Notes under the pieces: generated by a model
The model's database searches: none
Told to the model about the DNA's origin: nothing
Seen by the model: the letters and a program-made list of their open reading frames with translations, nothing else
Shown here: piece after piece, positions 53,479 through 63,825 of the stretch
Numbering within the stretch: position 1 is the first letter of the stretch
Layout: every line of letters starts with the position of its first letter
Assembly: GCF_003935895.2 (NCBI RefSeq)
Contig: NZ_CP054058.1
Location: 496,001-560,000, forward strand
From: Scandinavium goeteborgense
Lineage (GTDB): Bacteria; Pseudomonadota; Gammaproteobacteria; Enterobacterales; Enterobacteriaceae
DNA: 64,000 nt
Direction: 5' to 3'
Translations under genes and position numbers: made by a program

Positions 53479-54669
53479 TTACTCTCTCCTGTCATGACGA
53501 TATGAAGTGCGCATTCTCTCGATGGCCTGCTCCAGCCAGTAACGCTGGGTGCCGAAGTTAATCCGCAGGTAATTCTGACCGTCCTGGACATAATGGCTGC
53601 CGTCTTCGATTACCACGCCCGCATGCTGCGCAAAATGGGCGGTTAATTCAGTGGCGCTGCGCGCATCAGCGCTGACGTCAATCCACGCCAGATACGACGA
53701 TTCCGGGTTCATCATTTTCCAGTGCGGGAAGTGGGTGATAATTGCGTCCGCCAGATAGCGCGCGTTACCGCGCAGATAACCGTTCAGTTCATCCAGCCAC
53801 GGCAGACCTTGCTGATAGGCGAGAATAATTCCCCAGACGCCGAACATATTTGGTGAGGTGATGGAGTTCTTCTCCAGCTGCTGACGGAATCGCTGGCGCA
53901 GCGTGGCATCGGGGATAATTGAGTAAGAGGTTTTCAGGCCGCCAAGATTGAAGGCTTTATTCGGCGAAGTCAGAAGGATCAGATTGTCTTGCGCGGCGCA
54001 GCCCGACGACAGACAGCTGACAAAGGCGCCGTCCAGAATGTGCTCGGCGTGGACTTCATCGACCACCAGAATGACGCCGTAGCGCTGACATAAATCAGAG
54101 ACCTGGCGAATGTCGTCGGCCCGCCAGATACGCCCGGACGGATTATGCGGCGAACAGAAAAACCACAGCTTAGGCCGATGGGTTTTGAGCTGATGTTCAA
54201 CTAGCTCAAAATCAAGGTGATAGCGGTTATCCTGAACGCGTAACGGATTCGCGAGAACGCGAACGCCCTGGCGCTCTGTCGCCATCGCAAACGGATCGTA
54301 GACCGGTGTGTTCATCATCACGCTGTCGCCCGGCTGGCAGAAAGCCTGCACCGTGTAGTGCAACGTGGAGACGGTGCCGTAGGTCAGCGTTATCCACGCT
54401 GCGTCGACCTCGACCTGATGCCTTTCGCGCTGAAAACCGATGACCGCCTCGTAAAACGCATCGAAGCACCAGGTGTAGCCGAAAGTCCCGTGCGAAACGA
54501 TGCGCTGAAATCCTTCAATCACTGCCGGGGGCGAGGTGAAATCCATATCAGCAATCCACAGTGGAACGAAATCCTCGGGCACGCCGGGGAAGCGCGAGCA
54601 CACGAAGGCGTGATCCCACTTGCGGCATTTATCACTTTTACGCTCAATAATTTTGTCAAAATCAAACAC
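53479..54669 (-). CDS. MalY/PatB-like PLP-dependent beta-C-S lyase
   Basis: Fold-type I PLP enzyme of 396 residues in the MalY/PatB class (cystathionine beta-lyase activity; E. coli MalY also inhibits MalT). It starts with GTG after GGGGG. Motifs are PLWIADMDF, SPHNPSGR and the Schiff-base lysine in TSPNKAFNLGGLKTSY. The pair with an upstream MalX-like PTS mirrors E. coli malXY, but without malI. Only 2 nt separate it from agaB, so it is in the same operon as the galactosamine PTS. A role in amino-sugar use is unproven. Confidence 0.85.
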   Translation of the reverse strand: MFDFDKIIERKSDKCRKWDHAFVCSRFPGVPEDFVPLWIADMDFTSPPAVIEGFQRIVSHGTFGYTWCFDAFYEAVIGFQRERHQVEVDAAWITLTYGTVSTLHYTVQAFCQPGDSVMMNTPVYDPFAMATERQGVRVLANPLRVQDNRYHLDFELVEHQLKTHRPKLWFFCSPHNPSGRIWRADDIRQVSDLCQRYGVILVVDEVHAEHILDGAFVSCLSSGCAAQDNLILLTSPNKAFNLGGLKTSYSIIPDATLRQRFRQQLEKNSITSPNMFGVWGIILAYQQGLPWLDELNGYLRGNARYLADAIITHFPHWKMMNPESSYLAWIDVSADARSATELTAHFAQHAGVVIEDGSHYVQDGQNYLRINFGTQRYWLEQAIERMRTSYRHDRRE

Positions 54670-54681
54670 GCTAACCCCCGG

Positions 54682-56253
54682 TTAAATTAAGGCTTCAATG
54701 CCCGTTTTTACGCCCTGAACCTGCGGGCCGATTATCACCTGCACGCTGTGCGCATCCAGCACCACAACCGACAGCGCCCCGGCATTTTTCAGCGTTTGCT
54801 GGTCAACTTTGCTCATGTCTTTCACCACCAGACGCAGGCGGGTAATACAGTTATCGAGTGAGTCGATATTCTCTTTGCCGCCAAGCGCGCTGAGGATCAG
54901 CCCATGATCGTATTTCGATTTGCCACGCGCCTGGGTGTTGGCTTTCACCGCCAGCGCCGCGCCTTCGGTGTCCTCTTCACGCCCCGGCGTTTTGATATCG
55001 TGTTTGAGGATGTACCAGCGGAAGACGAAGAAGTAGATGGCGAACCACGCGATCCCAACCGGGAACAGCAGATACCACTTGGTGGACGTGCCTTGCATCA
55101 CGCCGAAAATCAGCAAATCAAGAATGCCGCCGTCGGTGTTGCCGATAGTGACGCCAAGCAGTGCCATGACCATCAACGCCAGGCCAGACATCACGATATG
55201 GAAGGCATACAGTGCAGGGGCGATAAACAGGAACAGAAATTCGATAGGTTCAGAAATCCCGGTGACTACCGAAACCAGTACCCCGGACAGCAGAAGTCCT
55301 TTAATCACCGGACGGTTTTCCGGGCGCGCGGTGCGGTAAATGGCGTACGCCACCGCAGGCAGGCCGAAGATAAAGGTCGGCATAAAACCTTGCGACAGGA
55401 AAGCCGTAACGTGGGGGCTAAACGGCAGACCCGCTTTCAGCTCGGCGTAGAAAATATTCAGCGCGCCTGCGACTTCCTGCCCGTTGACCATTTCCATTCC
55501 ACCGGCTGGGGTAAATCGTACCATCGCCAGCAGAATATGATGCAGGCCAAACGGTTTAAGCAGCAGCACGCCCACGCCGTACAGGAACGGCCCAAAAACG
55601 CTGGTGCTCTGAATGATGTGTCCGATACCCGCAATGCCCAGCGCCACATATTCCCACAACAACGGGATAAACAGACCCACCAGCGACAGCGTCAGCGCGG
55701 TGATGATTGGCACAAAGCGGATGCCGCCAAAGAAGGCGAAAGCGTCGTGCAGGACGGTGTCCTGAAAGCGTTCATGCAGAAAATAGGTAATCACGCCGAC
55801 AACGATGCCGCCGAGCACGCCCATCTCCAGCGTCTGGATACCTAACACTATCGACTGACCGACCTGTTTCATGGTGGCGGCGTCGGCAAGCTGGTGGGTG
55901 ACCGTCAGGTAATAATTGATGCTCATGTTCATCAGCATGTAGCCGACAAACCCGGCGAACGCGCCCACCGCTTTGTTACGCGTGGCGAGGCCCATCGGAA
56001 TCGCCATCGCGAACATCAGCGGTAAATAGGAGAACGCAAACCCGCCGACCATGGCGATAAAACCAAAGGTTAACTGGGTCAGTTCCCCGCCCAAAAAGGG
56101 AAAGCTTTTGATCGTCGACGGGCTGGTAACGGAGCTACCGATACCCAGTAAAAGGCCCATAAAGGCCAGCAGTGAGACCGGGAACATGAAGGTCTTTCCC
56201 AGGCTTTGAAAGAACTCCCACGCTTTAGATTTGAACGACTTTTCCTGTGTCAT
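54682..56253 (-). CDS. MalX-like glucose-family PTS permease EIICB
   Basis: 523-residue sugar permease of the glucose-glucoside PTS family. EIIC (about residues 10-410) has GLHHILLAMVRFTPAGG and ISEPIEFLFLFIAP, and the C-terminal EIIB has the phosphorylated cysteine (Cys469) in LDNCITRLRLVV. No EIIA is fused, as in MalX and PtsG, so EIIA-Glc is the expected donor. Closest to E. coli MalX in what I recognise, with MalY-like downstream after 12 nt. Substrate unknown; context suggests an amino-sugar or its disaccharide. Confidence 0.88.
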   Translation of the reverse strand: MTQEKSFKSKAWEFFQSLGKTFMFPVSLLAFMGLLLGIGSSVTSPSTIKSFPFLGGELTQLTFGFIAMVGGFAFSYLPLMFAMAIPMGLATRNKAVGAFAGFVGYMLMNMSINYYLTVTHQLADAATMKQVGQSIVLGIQTLEMGVLGGIVVGVITYFLHERFQDTVLHDAFAFFGGIRFVPIITALTLSLVGLFIPLLWEYVALGIAGIGHIIQSTSVFGPFLYGVGVLLLKPFGLHHILLAMVRFTPAGGMEMVNGQEVAGALNIFYAELKAGLPFSPHVTAFLSQGFMPTFIFGLPAVAYAIYRTARPENRPVIKGLLLSGVLVSVVTGISEPIEFLFLFIAPALYAFHIVMSGLALMVMALLGVTIGNTDGGILDLLIFGVMQGTSTKWYLLFPVGIAWFAIYFFVFRWYILKHDIKTPGREEDTEGAALAVKANTQARGKSKYDHGLILSALGGKENIDSLDNCITRLRLVVKDMSKVDQQTLKNAGALSVVVLDAHSVQVIIGPQVQGVKTGIEALI

Positions 56254-56286
56254 GTAGGGGACTCCTCGGAATTGCTCATTTTAATG

Positions 56287-56318
56287 GAAGGAGCGCCCTG
56301 GAATAAGGACGCTCCTTC
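56287..56318 (-). repeat. Hairpin in the agaY-malX-like gap
   Basis: GAAGGAGCG (56287-56295) and CGCTCCTTC (56310-56318) form a 9-bp stem in the 119-bp gap. There is no T-run on the minus strand, so it is more likely an mRNA end-stabilising or processing hairpin than a terminator. No AgaR-like or MalI-like operator is visible in the gap. Confidence 0.5.
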
Positions 56319-56372
56319 ATAGTTGCGAGGCTTATTGTTTTTTTAGATGAGTCGAACAGCGAATAACGGTAA

Positions 56373-57257
<885 letters not shown>

Positions 57258-58412
57258 TTAAGCAATCCATGGATGAATGACGACGCCCTGCACCACGCGG
57301 TTGACCGTGCCGTTGGCAGACGGAGTATCCGGGGTATTGCCGACGCTGATGGACTGCGTGAGGGCAAACACCTGCGCGTACATCAGGAAGCAGAACACCT
57401 GCTCCATGTCGATGAAGTGACGAGAAGGGGGAAGAAGAATGTGCGGACCCGCTTCGATAACCGGATCGGTCTGGGCGGCAATGGCTACGACGCGGCTGGC
57501 CTGACGATCGCGGCGTAGCTCGTTGAGCAAATCGAGATCGTACTGGCGGGTGTACGGGTGGCTGGAGATAAACACCACCACCAGCGTTTCGCTATCGACC
57601 AGTGATTTTGGGCCATGACGAAAACCGGTTGGCGAGTCATAAAAAGCCACCATTTTCCCGGCAGTCAGCTCCAGTACTTTCAGGGCGGATTCACGCGCTG
57701 CGCCCTGCAAACCGCCGCTGCCGAGATATACAATGCGTTTCCAGGCTTCCTGACCAAACACGCCGTGATTGAAATCGCCGAGCGAGCTAAGAATGGCCTC
57801 GCAGCGTTGCGCCACATCGCGGAACGTTTGGCTGTTGATGGCTTCCGGGGCGAACACCGCCAGGCAGCTGACCATCATGGTGGTGATGCTGCTGGTCATC
57901 GCGAAGCCGCGATCGTGCGTTTCGGCAGGCATCAGCAGCGCGAAGGCGTTATCGCTGTCGAGCGCGTTCTGGTACAGGCTTCCGGCTTCGTTACAGGTGA
58001 TCGAAAGGTGATAGCACTCCGGTACAAACTGGTTCGCCAGCTCAACGGCGGCCACGCTTTCCGGGCTGTTGCCAGAACGGGCAAAAGAAACCAGCAGCAG
58101 CGGGTTCGCTGCGCTCAGATAGTCCATTGGGTTAGAGACCAGGTCAGTGGTCGGCACCGCGCTGATATTTTGCCCGGTGTGGCGTGACAGCCATGGCGCG
58201 ATGATATCGCCGATAAACGCCGAGGTGCCGGCGCCGGTCAGGACTATCCGCAGATCTTTTTTACGCAGCAGCGGTGCGAGGAAGTTGTCGAGCTGGGATC
58301 GGATCTTGTCGATATGCGTGAGGGAGCGGATCCAACTGGTAGGCTGCTGACGGATCTCTGCTTCTGTCCAGGTGCCTGTGGCAGTCGCGGGAGAGGTGTA
58401 CGTTTCTGACAT
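57258..58412 (-). CDS. agaS: AgaS, galactosamine-6-phosphate deaminase/isomerase
   Basis: Double-SIS-domain protein shown in E. coli to convert galactosamine-6-P to tagatose-6-P plus ammonia. 384 residues, equal to E. coli. The first SIS domain (about 40-190) has LTGAGTSAFIGD and SFARSGNSPES; the second (about 215-350) has YLGSGGLQGAARESALKVLE and HGPKSLVDSET. It is preceded by a 299-bp region with AgaR-like operators, so it begins a second transcription unit (agaS-agaY-...). Confidence 0.95.
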   Translation of the reverse strand: MSETYTSPATATGTWTEAEIRQQPTSWIRSLTHIDKIRSQLDNFLAPLLRKKDLRIVLTGAGTSAFIGDIIAPWLSRHTGQNISAVPTTDLVSNPMDYLSAANPLLLVSFARSGNSPESVAAVELANQFVPECYHLSITCNEAGSLYQNALDSDNAFALLMPAETHDRGFAMTSSITTMMVSCLAVFAPEAINSQTFRDVAQRCEAILSSLGDFNHGVFGQEAWKRIVYLGSGGLQGAARESALKVLELTAGKMVAFYDSPTGFRHGPKSLVDSETLVVVFISSHPYTRQYDLDLLNELRRDRQASRVVAIAAQTDPVIEAGPHILLPPSRHFIDMEQVFCFLMYAQVFALTQSISVGNTPDTPSANGTVNRVVQGVVIHPWIA

Positions 58413-58464
58413 AACTCATTCCTTAGTCATGTGAATTCCACATCGGAAGCGGGCAATTTGCCGT

Positions 58465-58488
58465 TATCTTTCGTTTCGTTTCACTTGT
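58465..58488. promoter_or_regulatory. AgaR operator 1 upstream of agaS
   Basis: TATCTTTCGTTTCGTTTCACTT and two more bases match 23 of 24 positions of the AgaR consensus WRMMTTTCRTTTYRTTTYNYTTKK. It lies 52-76 bp upstream of agaS. Confidence 0.75.
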
Positions 58489-58542
58489 TCACATAAGCCG
58501 TTAAATAAAATCTATAGAAAAGAAATTGAAACTTCAATGAAA

Positions 58543-58566
58543 GAAAGTGAAATAAAACGAAAACTG
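58543..58566. promoter_or_regulatory. AgaR operator 2 upstream of agaS
   Basis: On the minus strand TTTCGTTTTATTTC (58549-58562) with flanks matches the AgaR core, 78 bp from operator 1. The pair suggests looping or cooperative repression of the agaS promoter. The rest of the 299-bp agaS-agaA gap is AT-rich with no open frame worth calling. Confidence 0.7.
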
Positions 58567-58711
58567 TGATCGAAAGCGTCATCGTGTAGTTAACGCATTG
58601 AAATTTAATGGTTATGTTTATGGTTGTGAAAAAAGAGAAAAATAGAAGGAAAGGAAAAGAAAGACCCGGGCGAGGAGCGCACGCGGGCCAAAGGGACACA
58701 CAGTGAAAGCT

Positions 58712-59845
58712 CTATAGGGGGAGAGCCAGACCCTGAATCCAGATTTGATGCACATGAAGCCCGGCATTGAGCGCAATAATATTGGCCTGTTTGCCAGGCT
58801 TGAGCGAGCCGAGCTGATGGTCGACTCCCAGCAGGCGTGCGGGGTGGAGCGACGCCATATGGATGGCATCCTCTGGCGCCACACCGGCCCGTTCAACCAT
58901 GTTTCGCACGGCGGCATCCAGCGAAAGCGTGCTGCCCGCCAGACCGCCCGACGCGGTTCGCACAATTCCGTCGTGCATCTCCACGTCTTCGCCGCATAGC
59001 GAATAGCGTCCATCCGGCATCCCGGCGGCCTGCATGGCATCGGTAATCAGCACCACGCGATCGCGAGCGCAACAGCTGCATAGCCGGAGCGCCGCCGGAT
59101 GAACGTGGTGCCCGTCTGCGATAAGCTCCAGCCATGCACGGGAGTCGGTTAACCCGGCGCCCACCATACCGGGCTCCCGATGATGCAGGCCCGTCATGCC
59201 GTTAAAGCAATGCACCAGCCCATCAGCACCGGCGTCAAATGCCGCACGCGTCTGGTCATACGTGGCTGCGCTATGGCCTAGCATCACTTTGACGCCGTGC
59301 TGTTTCAGGTGGCGAATGGCTGACAGCGCATTCGGTTTTTCCGGGGCCAACGCCACCACGCGCAGCGTTTGTCGTGAGACGGCAATCAGCGTGTCGAGTT
59401 CGGCCAGCGTCAGTTCGCGGAACAGTTCTGGCGGATGCGCGCCTTTATTCTGCGGTGTGAAATAGGGCCCTTCGAGATAGCTGCCGAGCACCTGCGCACC
59501 CCGGCCGCCTGATGCATAACGCTGTGCTATTCGTTCCAGCGCCCCGTGAATCGCCTCCACCGGGGCCGTTACGGTCGTCGGTAAAAAACCACCCACGCCT
59601 TCACGCGCCTTATACATCGCCAGTCGGTCGAGGGTATCCGGCGCGTCGTCCATCACATCGACACCCGCACCGCCGTGAACGTGGGTGTCGATGTAGGCCG
59701 GACACAGCAGTTCGGCATCACGCGCCATCACGCCTGCGGGAATCGGCTCGATGGCGGTGATGATGCCGTCCTCAATACGAAGCTGATGATCGTCCAGCCA
59801 GCCCCACTCGCTCAGCAGGCGTCTGGCGCGTAATACTTGCGTCAT
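58712..59845 (-). CDS. agaA: AgaA, N-acetylgalactosamine-6-phosphate deacetylase
   Basis: Amidohydrolase-superfamily (NagA-like) deacetylase producing galactosamine-6-P and acetate. 377 residues. Metal-site motifs are YIDTHVHGGAG, LEGPYF, GHSAATYDQ, VHCFNGM and the catalytic aspartate in VVLITDAMQAAGM. Intact, unlike E. coli K-12, where agaA is truncated by deletion. Its start overlaps the agaF stop by 4 nt. Confidence 0.94.
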   Translation of the reverse strand: MTQVLRARRLLSEWGWLDDHQLRIEDGIITAIEPIPAGVMARDAELLCPAYIDTHVHGGAGVDVMDDAPDTLDRLAMYKAREGVGGFLPTTVTAPVEAIHGALERIAQRYASGGRGAQVLGSYLEGPYFTPQNKGAHPPELFRELTLAELDTLIAVSRQTLRVVALAPEKPNALSAIRHLKQHGVKVMLGHSAATYDQTRAAFDAGADGLVHCFNGMTGLHHREPGMVGAGLTDSRAWLELIADGHHVHPAALRLCSCCARDRVVLITDAMQAAGMPDGRYSLCGEDVEMHDGIVRTASGGLAGSTLSLDAAVRNMVERAGVAPEDAIHMASLHPARLLGVDHQLGSLKPGKQANIIALNAGLHVHQIWIQGLALPL

Positions 59846-60276
59846 ATTCCTTCCTCAACGGGCTTTTCCTCGCGACAGCGCCCCAGTTCATCGACCAGGC
59901 TGGTCAGCCCACGGTGCCCGCACTCCAGCGCCTGGACGCGGAACGTCTCGCTGTCTAAGCCTTCTCGCTCCAGCACCATTTCCAGCAGCAGCTGCAAATT
60001 AGTGCCGGTAATCACTTCGCGGCCAGGCTTTTGCATCGCCAGCGTAGAGGCGACGCGAAACGGCGTCCCACCCAGCAGGTCCGTCAAAAATACAATCTCC
60101 TGCTGACTGTCCAGCGCGTTCACCGCCTGCTCAAGTTGTGACGTGAGCAGGGAGGTAGAGGACGTCTCCGGAAAATCGATGGCAATAAACTGTGACTGTT
60201 CGCCAAGGATTTGCTTCATCGCTTTTTCCATTCCGCTGGCAAACCCGCCGTGGCCCGTCAAAATAATACCCAGCAT
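59842..60276 (-). CDS. agaF: AgaF, EIIA of the GalNAc PTS
   Basis: Mannose-family EIIA, 144 residues, with the phospho-histidine His9 in ILTGHGGFA and the conserved TDLLGGTPFRVA. It is the only EIIA gene in the cluster and probably serves both AgaVWE and AgaBCD. Absent in E. coli K-12 through deletion, present in Aga-positive strains. It overlaps agaA by 4 nt (ATGA). Confidence 0.93.
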   Translation of the reverse strand: MLGIILTGHGGFASGMEKAMKQILGEQSQFIAIDFPETSSTSLLTSQLEQAVNALDSQQEIVFLTDLLGGTPFRVASTLAMQKPGREVITGTNLQLLLEMVLEREGLDSETFRVQALECGHRGLTSLVDELGRCREEKPVEEGI

Positions 60277-60294
60277 CGCAATACCTCTTTACCG

Positions 60295-61173
60295 TTACAG
60301 GAAGTGACAGAATTTACCGACGACGCCAAGCACGACGGTGATACCAATCAGGCGCAGCGGACTCCAGCCACGGCGCACCAGCCAGAACATGCACAGGGTG
60401 TAAACCAGCGGCAGAAACGCAGGCATCAGCTTATCGATAACGTCCGTTTGCAGCTTCACCACCGCATCACCGGCGGTGATTTCCAGGGTCGTATTCAGAC
60501 GAACATAGGTCGCCACCAGCGCGCCAATCACCGTCATCCCGACAATCGATGCCGCGTGCCCCACTTTTTTGGTATTGGCCTTAATCAGCGGAATCGCCGC
60601 CACGCCCATCCGGTACGCGTAGTGCGCCAGCCCAAAACGCAGGCCGAGATGCACCACGTTAAACAGCACCAGGAATATCACAGCGCCGAGAATCGAGCCT
60701 TGCAGAGCGAGACTTGCCCCAATGCCGCCGCAAATCGGTAGCAGCGTCAGCCAAAACATCGCATCACCAATGCCGCCGAGCGGGGCGCCAACGGCAATTT
60801 TGGTGCTCTGAATGCTGTTCACGTCCTGTTTCGAGCGCTCCATCGCCAGGATGATGCCGATAACAAACGTCACCAGGAACGGATGGGTATTGAAGAATCC
60901 CATATGGCCTTTCATGGCGCGCGCCAGGTCCCGCGGGTTGGTGTGGATTTTTTTCAGGGCGGGCAACAGACCGTATAGCCAACCGGAAGCCTGCATACGC
61001 TCGTAGTTAAACGAGGCCTGCAACAGCATCGAACGCCAGGCCACGCGGTTTATGTCTTTTTTGGTCAACTCCGCGCCGAGCTTCTGATCTTCATAGATAT
61101 TTTCATTCACGCCCGTAAGCAGGGTCTCTTCTGTTTCGACGACGCCCGGCAGTGTGGTTTGATTAGATGCCAT
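60295..61173 (-). CDS. agaE: AgaE, EIID of the GalNAc PTS
   Basis: Membrane EIID subunit, 292 residues, with the family segments LLQASFNYERMQASGW and GAPLGGIGDAMFWLTLLP. It has a longer N-terminal extension (about 35 residues) than AgaD. It overlaps agaW by 11 nt, the same coupling as between agaC and agaD. Paralogous to AgaD but clearly distinct in sequence. Confidence 0.93.
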   Translation of the reverse strand: MASNQTTLPGVVETEETLLTGVNENIYEDQKLGAELTKKDINRVAWRSMLLQASFNYERMQASGWLYGLLPALKKIHTNPRDLARAMKGHMGFFNTHPFLVTFVIGIILAMERSKQDVNSIQSTKIAVGAPLGGIGDAMFWLTLLPICGGIGASLALQGSILGAVIFLVLFNVVHLGLRFGLAHYAYRMGVAAIPLIKANTKKVGHAASIVGMTVIGALVATYVRLNTTLEITAGDAVVKLQTDVIDKLMPAFLPLVYTLCMFWLVRRGWSPLRLIGITVVLGVVGKFCHFL

Positions 61174-61942
61174 CTTCGAATTCCTCTTTCTGTGCTGCCG
61201 GAGCAGTCGGTTCAGGAGATTTACGCAGCAGATCGATTAGCGCCATCGCCAGCGCCGCAGCGGCAATCGCCAGCACCGGCAATTTCAGCCAGGCCGCCGC
61301 CACAAAGCCAAGGATGAAATACGGGATGTAGACGTTCTTCATCATGATTTTCAGCAACACGGCGAAACCAATCGCAGGCATGATGCCGCCAGCAACGCCG
61401 AGGCCGTCAATCAGGCGGGTCGGCAGCACATCAATGGCGGTTTTGGCGTGTTCGGCCCCGAAGTAAATCGGCAGGAATGCGCAGAGAAAATAGAAGATAC
61501 CGAGCGCCAGCAGCGCCAGATAGTTAACCCGCTCGATACCCCGCGTGTCGGCGTTGGCCGCCATGCGATCGCAGCGGGACATCACGCCGGACATCACCGA
61601 GAACAGGAACGTGATCCCCATTTGCACGGCAACCGCAAACGGCACGGCGACGCCCACGGCAACTTCTGGTTTCACGCCGGTCGAAATCGCAAATGCGGTG
61701 CCGACGATGGTGCCGATAATCACGTTTGGCGGCTGGGCACCGGCCAGCGGGGCGAGGCCCATCCACACCAGTTCCAGCGTCCCGCCGGTCAAAATACCGG
61801 TGTGCAAATCCCCCAGAATCAAACCGACCAGCGGCCCTAGCACCACCGGGCGGTGCATGTGCGTTAACCCGTTGAACATATCCAGGCCTGCGATAAAGGC
61901 CAGAATGCCCAACGCAAAAGCCTGTAGAAGACTGATTTCCAT
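61163..61942 (-). CDS. agaW: AgaW, EIIC of the GalNAc PTS
   Basis: Mannose-family EIIC channel, 259 residues from ATG 61942 (MEISLLQAFALGILAF); upstream extension of the frame is unsupported. The family motif GGTLELVWMGLAPLAGAQPP lies at about residues 52-71. Intact, unlike E. coli K-12 where agaW is truncated. It starts 10 nt after agaV. Confidence 0.93.
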   Translation of the reverse strand: MEISLLQAFALGILAFIAGLDMFNGLTHMHRPVVLGPLVGLILGDLHTGILTGGTLELVWMGLAPLAGAQPPNVIIGTIVGTAFAISTGVKPEVAVGVAVPFAVAVQMGITFLFSVMSGVMSRCDRMAANADTRGIERVNYLALLALGIFYFLCAFLPIYFGAEHAKTAIDVLPTRLIDGLGVAGGIMPAIGFAVLLKIMMKNVYIPYFILGFVAAAWLKLPVLAIAAAALAMALIDLLRKSPEPTAPAAQKEEFEDGI

Positions 61943-61952
61943 TGTGAATCCC

Positions 61953-62426
61953 TCAGAGCAGTTTAAAGAGATCCAAAGCGGGTTCAGTCGGCACGCCCTG
62001 TACAAAGCACTCAACCCCGGCAGCTTTCAGGCCGCTGAAGGCGGAGATGTCGTTGGCGTCGACGGAGACCGTTTTGGCAATTTGCTGTTTGCCATTGGCG
62101 TAGTGCATGTTTCCTACGTTGATACGCGTCACCGGGACGCCGCCATCGACCAGCTTCAGAAAATCGGCGGGAGACTTGCAGACCAGCAAAATCTTCTGGC
62201 GGTCTGCGGCGCGGTGAATGTTGTCGATAACTTTTTGCAGCGACCAGAAGCGAACGGCGATACCTTCTGCCAGGACCATCTCCATCAGGTTTTGCTGAAC
62301 CGGATCCTCAGCCACCTCATCGTTCGCCACCAGCACCAGATTTGCCCCCGCAAATCCGACCCACTGAACGCCGACCTGTCCGTGAATCAGGCGTTCGTCG
62401 ATACGACTCAACACAATGTTTGGCAT
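61953..62426 (-). CDS. agaV: AgaV, EIIB of the GalNAc PTS
   Basis: Mannose-type EIIB phosphocarrier, 157 residues from ATG 62426 (MPNIVLSRIDERLIHG) after AAGAGGAAA. The phospho-histidine is His15 in RLIHGQVGVQW. A longer upstream frame runs through the kbaZ end and is rejected. Paralogue of AgaB. Confidence 0.94.
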   Translation of the reverse strand: MPNIVLSRIDERLIHGQVGVQWVGFAGANLVLVANDEVAEDPVQQNLMEMVLAEGIAVRFWSLQKVIDNIHRAADRQKILLVCKSPADFLKLVDGGVPVTRINVGNMHYANGKQQIAKTVSVDANDISAFSGLKAAGVECFVQGVPTEPALDLFKLL

Positions 62427-62445
62427 AGTGTTTTCCTCTTTATTG

Positions 62446-63732
62446 TTATGCGTTCTCGCCCTGACAGGCCGCGTGGTACTGTTGCAGTATGTCCTGGATA
62501 TGGTCGATGATGAGTTCGCGCGGAGTCGCACTGAGACCGGCTTCGCGGACTTTTACATACTGCAACGGCAGGTACTGGCTGATGAGCGGCAGCGGAATGG
62601 GCTCGTCGGCCAGATTGCGCACCAGCCGTGCAAACGCGTCATCAATCTGACTGTCCGGCCAGTAGTAGCGCACCCGGTCTGAATAGCTGTAACCGCGGGC
62701 CAGTCGACGGGTATTACCGTCGCCGTGATAGTGGCTTTGCCAGTATTCCGGGTGGTCGAGCATGACGTTTTCCAGCACGTGACGCAGGTCAGAGCAGGCT
62801 TTAGCGGGCAGCAGTTCTTCTTCAATTGCGGCCAGTGAGAACAGCGCTTCGCGCAGGGCAAAGGTCAGCGCCGGGCCAACTTTCAGGATCGCGAAGTGAT
62901 CTTTCACCAGCTGGCGCAGCGCGTGTGGGGTCTGGTAATCCGTGGAGTGCGCTTCAAACACCAGAGTGTCGAACGCTTCAACCATGTGACTCAGGGCCAC
63001 GGCTTTCTGTGGCTGATAGTCGATGATATGGGTGTGATCGAATTCGACGCCGGGCTGCACGACGAGGGCGATAATGCGTGGCCAGATAGCATTCAGGCCC
63101 TGTTTTTCGAAGGCGTGACGATGGGCTTCGAGCGTGGCCCGCGCCGCATCGGGCGTGGTAACCGCCAGCTCGGTCAGAGCTTCGTGTGCGCCACCGGGAA
63201 CCGGCACTTCGGTGCCGATAACGTACACCAGGTCAGATTCGCCAAACTGTTCGCGGCAGGTTTCCTCGGCAATTTTTGCCAGCCGCGCGGCGCGTTCGGC
63301 CACGATGTCATCGGTTAGCGGAACCGGATCGCCTTCGCAGGACATGCTGCAATCGAGGTGGATTTTTTTAAAGCCCGCCGCAACGTAGCTTTTGATCAGC
63401 GCATCGGCGTTCAGCATGGCCTCTGCGGCCGGAAGATTTTGCCAGCGATTTGGGCCCAGATGATCGCCACCGAGGATCAGCTGCGACTGCGGAAAATCGA
63501 GCGTGTCGGCAAGCTGGTACACAAAGCCGCGAAAATCTGCCGGGGTCATACCGGTATAGCCGCCAAACTGATCGACCTGGTTTGAGGTGGCCTCGATCAA
63601 CAGCGGCGTCTGCTGCGTGCGGGCGTAACGGATTGCGGCTTCAAGGACCAGCGGATGTGCGGAACAGACGGCATAAATCCCGTTGCTGTTTCCCTGCTTA
63701 TGCTGTTGCACCATTTCTGTCAGATGTTTCAC
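62446..63732 (-). CDS. kbaZ: KbaZ/AgaZ, tagatose-bisphosphate aldolase accessory subunit
   Basis: Non-catalytic subunit required for full activity and stability of the AgaY aldolase. The GTG at 63732 (initiator, then [11 protein letters not shown]), with GGAGAGG ahead, matches the E. coli start; ATGs at 63744 and 63762 give 4-10 extra residues. Conserved segments are [25 protein letters not shown] and [12 protein letters not shown]. It is the first gene of the minus-strand cluster, divergent from agaR with AgaR-like boxes between. Confidence 0.94.
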   Translation of the reverse strand: MKHLTEMVQQHKQGNSNGIYAVCSAHPLVLEAAIRYARTQQTPLLIEATSNQVDQFGGYTGMTPADFRGFVYQLADTLDFPQSQLILGGDHLGPNRWQNLPAAEAMLNADALIKSYVAAGFKKIHLDCSMSCEGDPVPLTDDIVAERAARLAKIAEETCREQFGESDLVYVIGTEVPVPGGAHEALTELAVTTPDAARATLEAHRHAFEKQGLNAIWPRIIALVVQPGVEFDHTHIIDYQPQKAVALSHMVEAFDTLVFEAHSTDYQTPHALRQLVKDHFAILKVGPALTFALREALFSLAAIEEELLPAKACSDLRHVLENVMLDHPEYWQSHYHGDGNTRRLARGYSYSDRVRYYWPDSQIDDAFARLVRNLADEPIPLPLISQYLPLQYVKVREAGLSATPRELIIDHIQDILQQYHAACQGENA

Positions 63733-63763
63733 TTTCCTCTCCATTTCGGATGGTGACGACATT

Positions 63764-63787
63764 CATCTTTCGTTTTGTTTCACTTAA
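63764..63787. promoter_or_regulatory. AgaR operator upstream of kbaZ
   Basis: CATCTTTCGTTTTGTTTCAC plus four bases has the AgaR core TTTCGTTTTGTTTC (63768-63781). It lies just ahead of kbaZ. Confidence 0.75.
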
Positions 63788-63801
63788 TCCTGCATCATGC
63801 T

Positions 63802-63825
63802 GCTATAAAAATAAAACGAAAGATA
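63802..63825. promoter_or_regulatory. Second AgaR operator in the kbaZ-agaR region
   Basis: AAAATAAAACGAAA (63808-63821) is the inverse of the AgaR core; it faces the first box at about 40 bp. Confidence 0.65.

Noticed and set aside
54904-55845. 313-codon plus-strand open frame opposite the malX-like gene
   Set aside because: Arg/His/Gln-rich low-complexity translation, fully antisense to a clear PTS permease.
56254-56372. MalI operator ahead of the malX-like gene
   Set aside because: No GATAAAACGTTTTATC-like palindrome is present, and no malI gene lies in the window.
61545-62510. 321-codon plus-strand open frame opposite agaW/agaV
   Set aside because: Spans two well-supported genes and their junction in antisense; no protein-like features.
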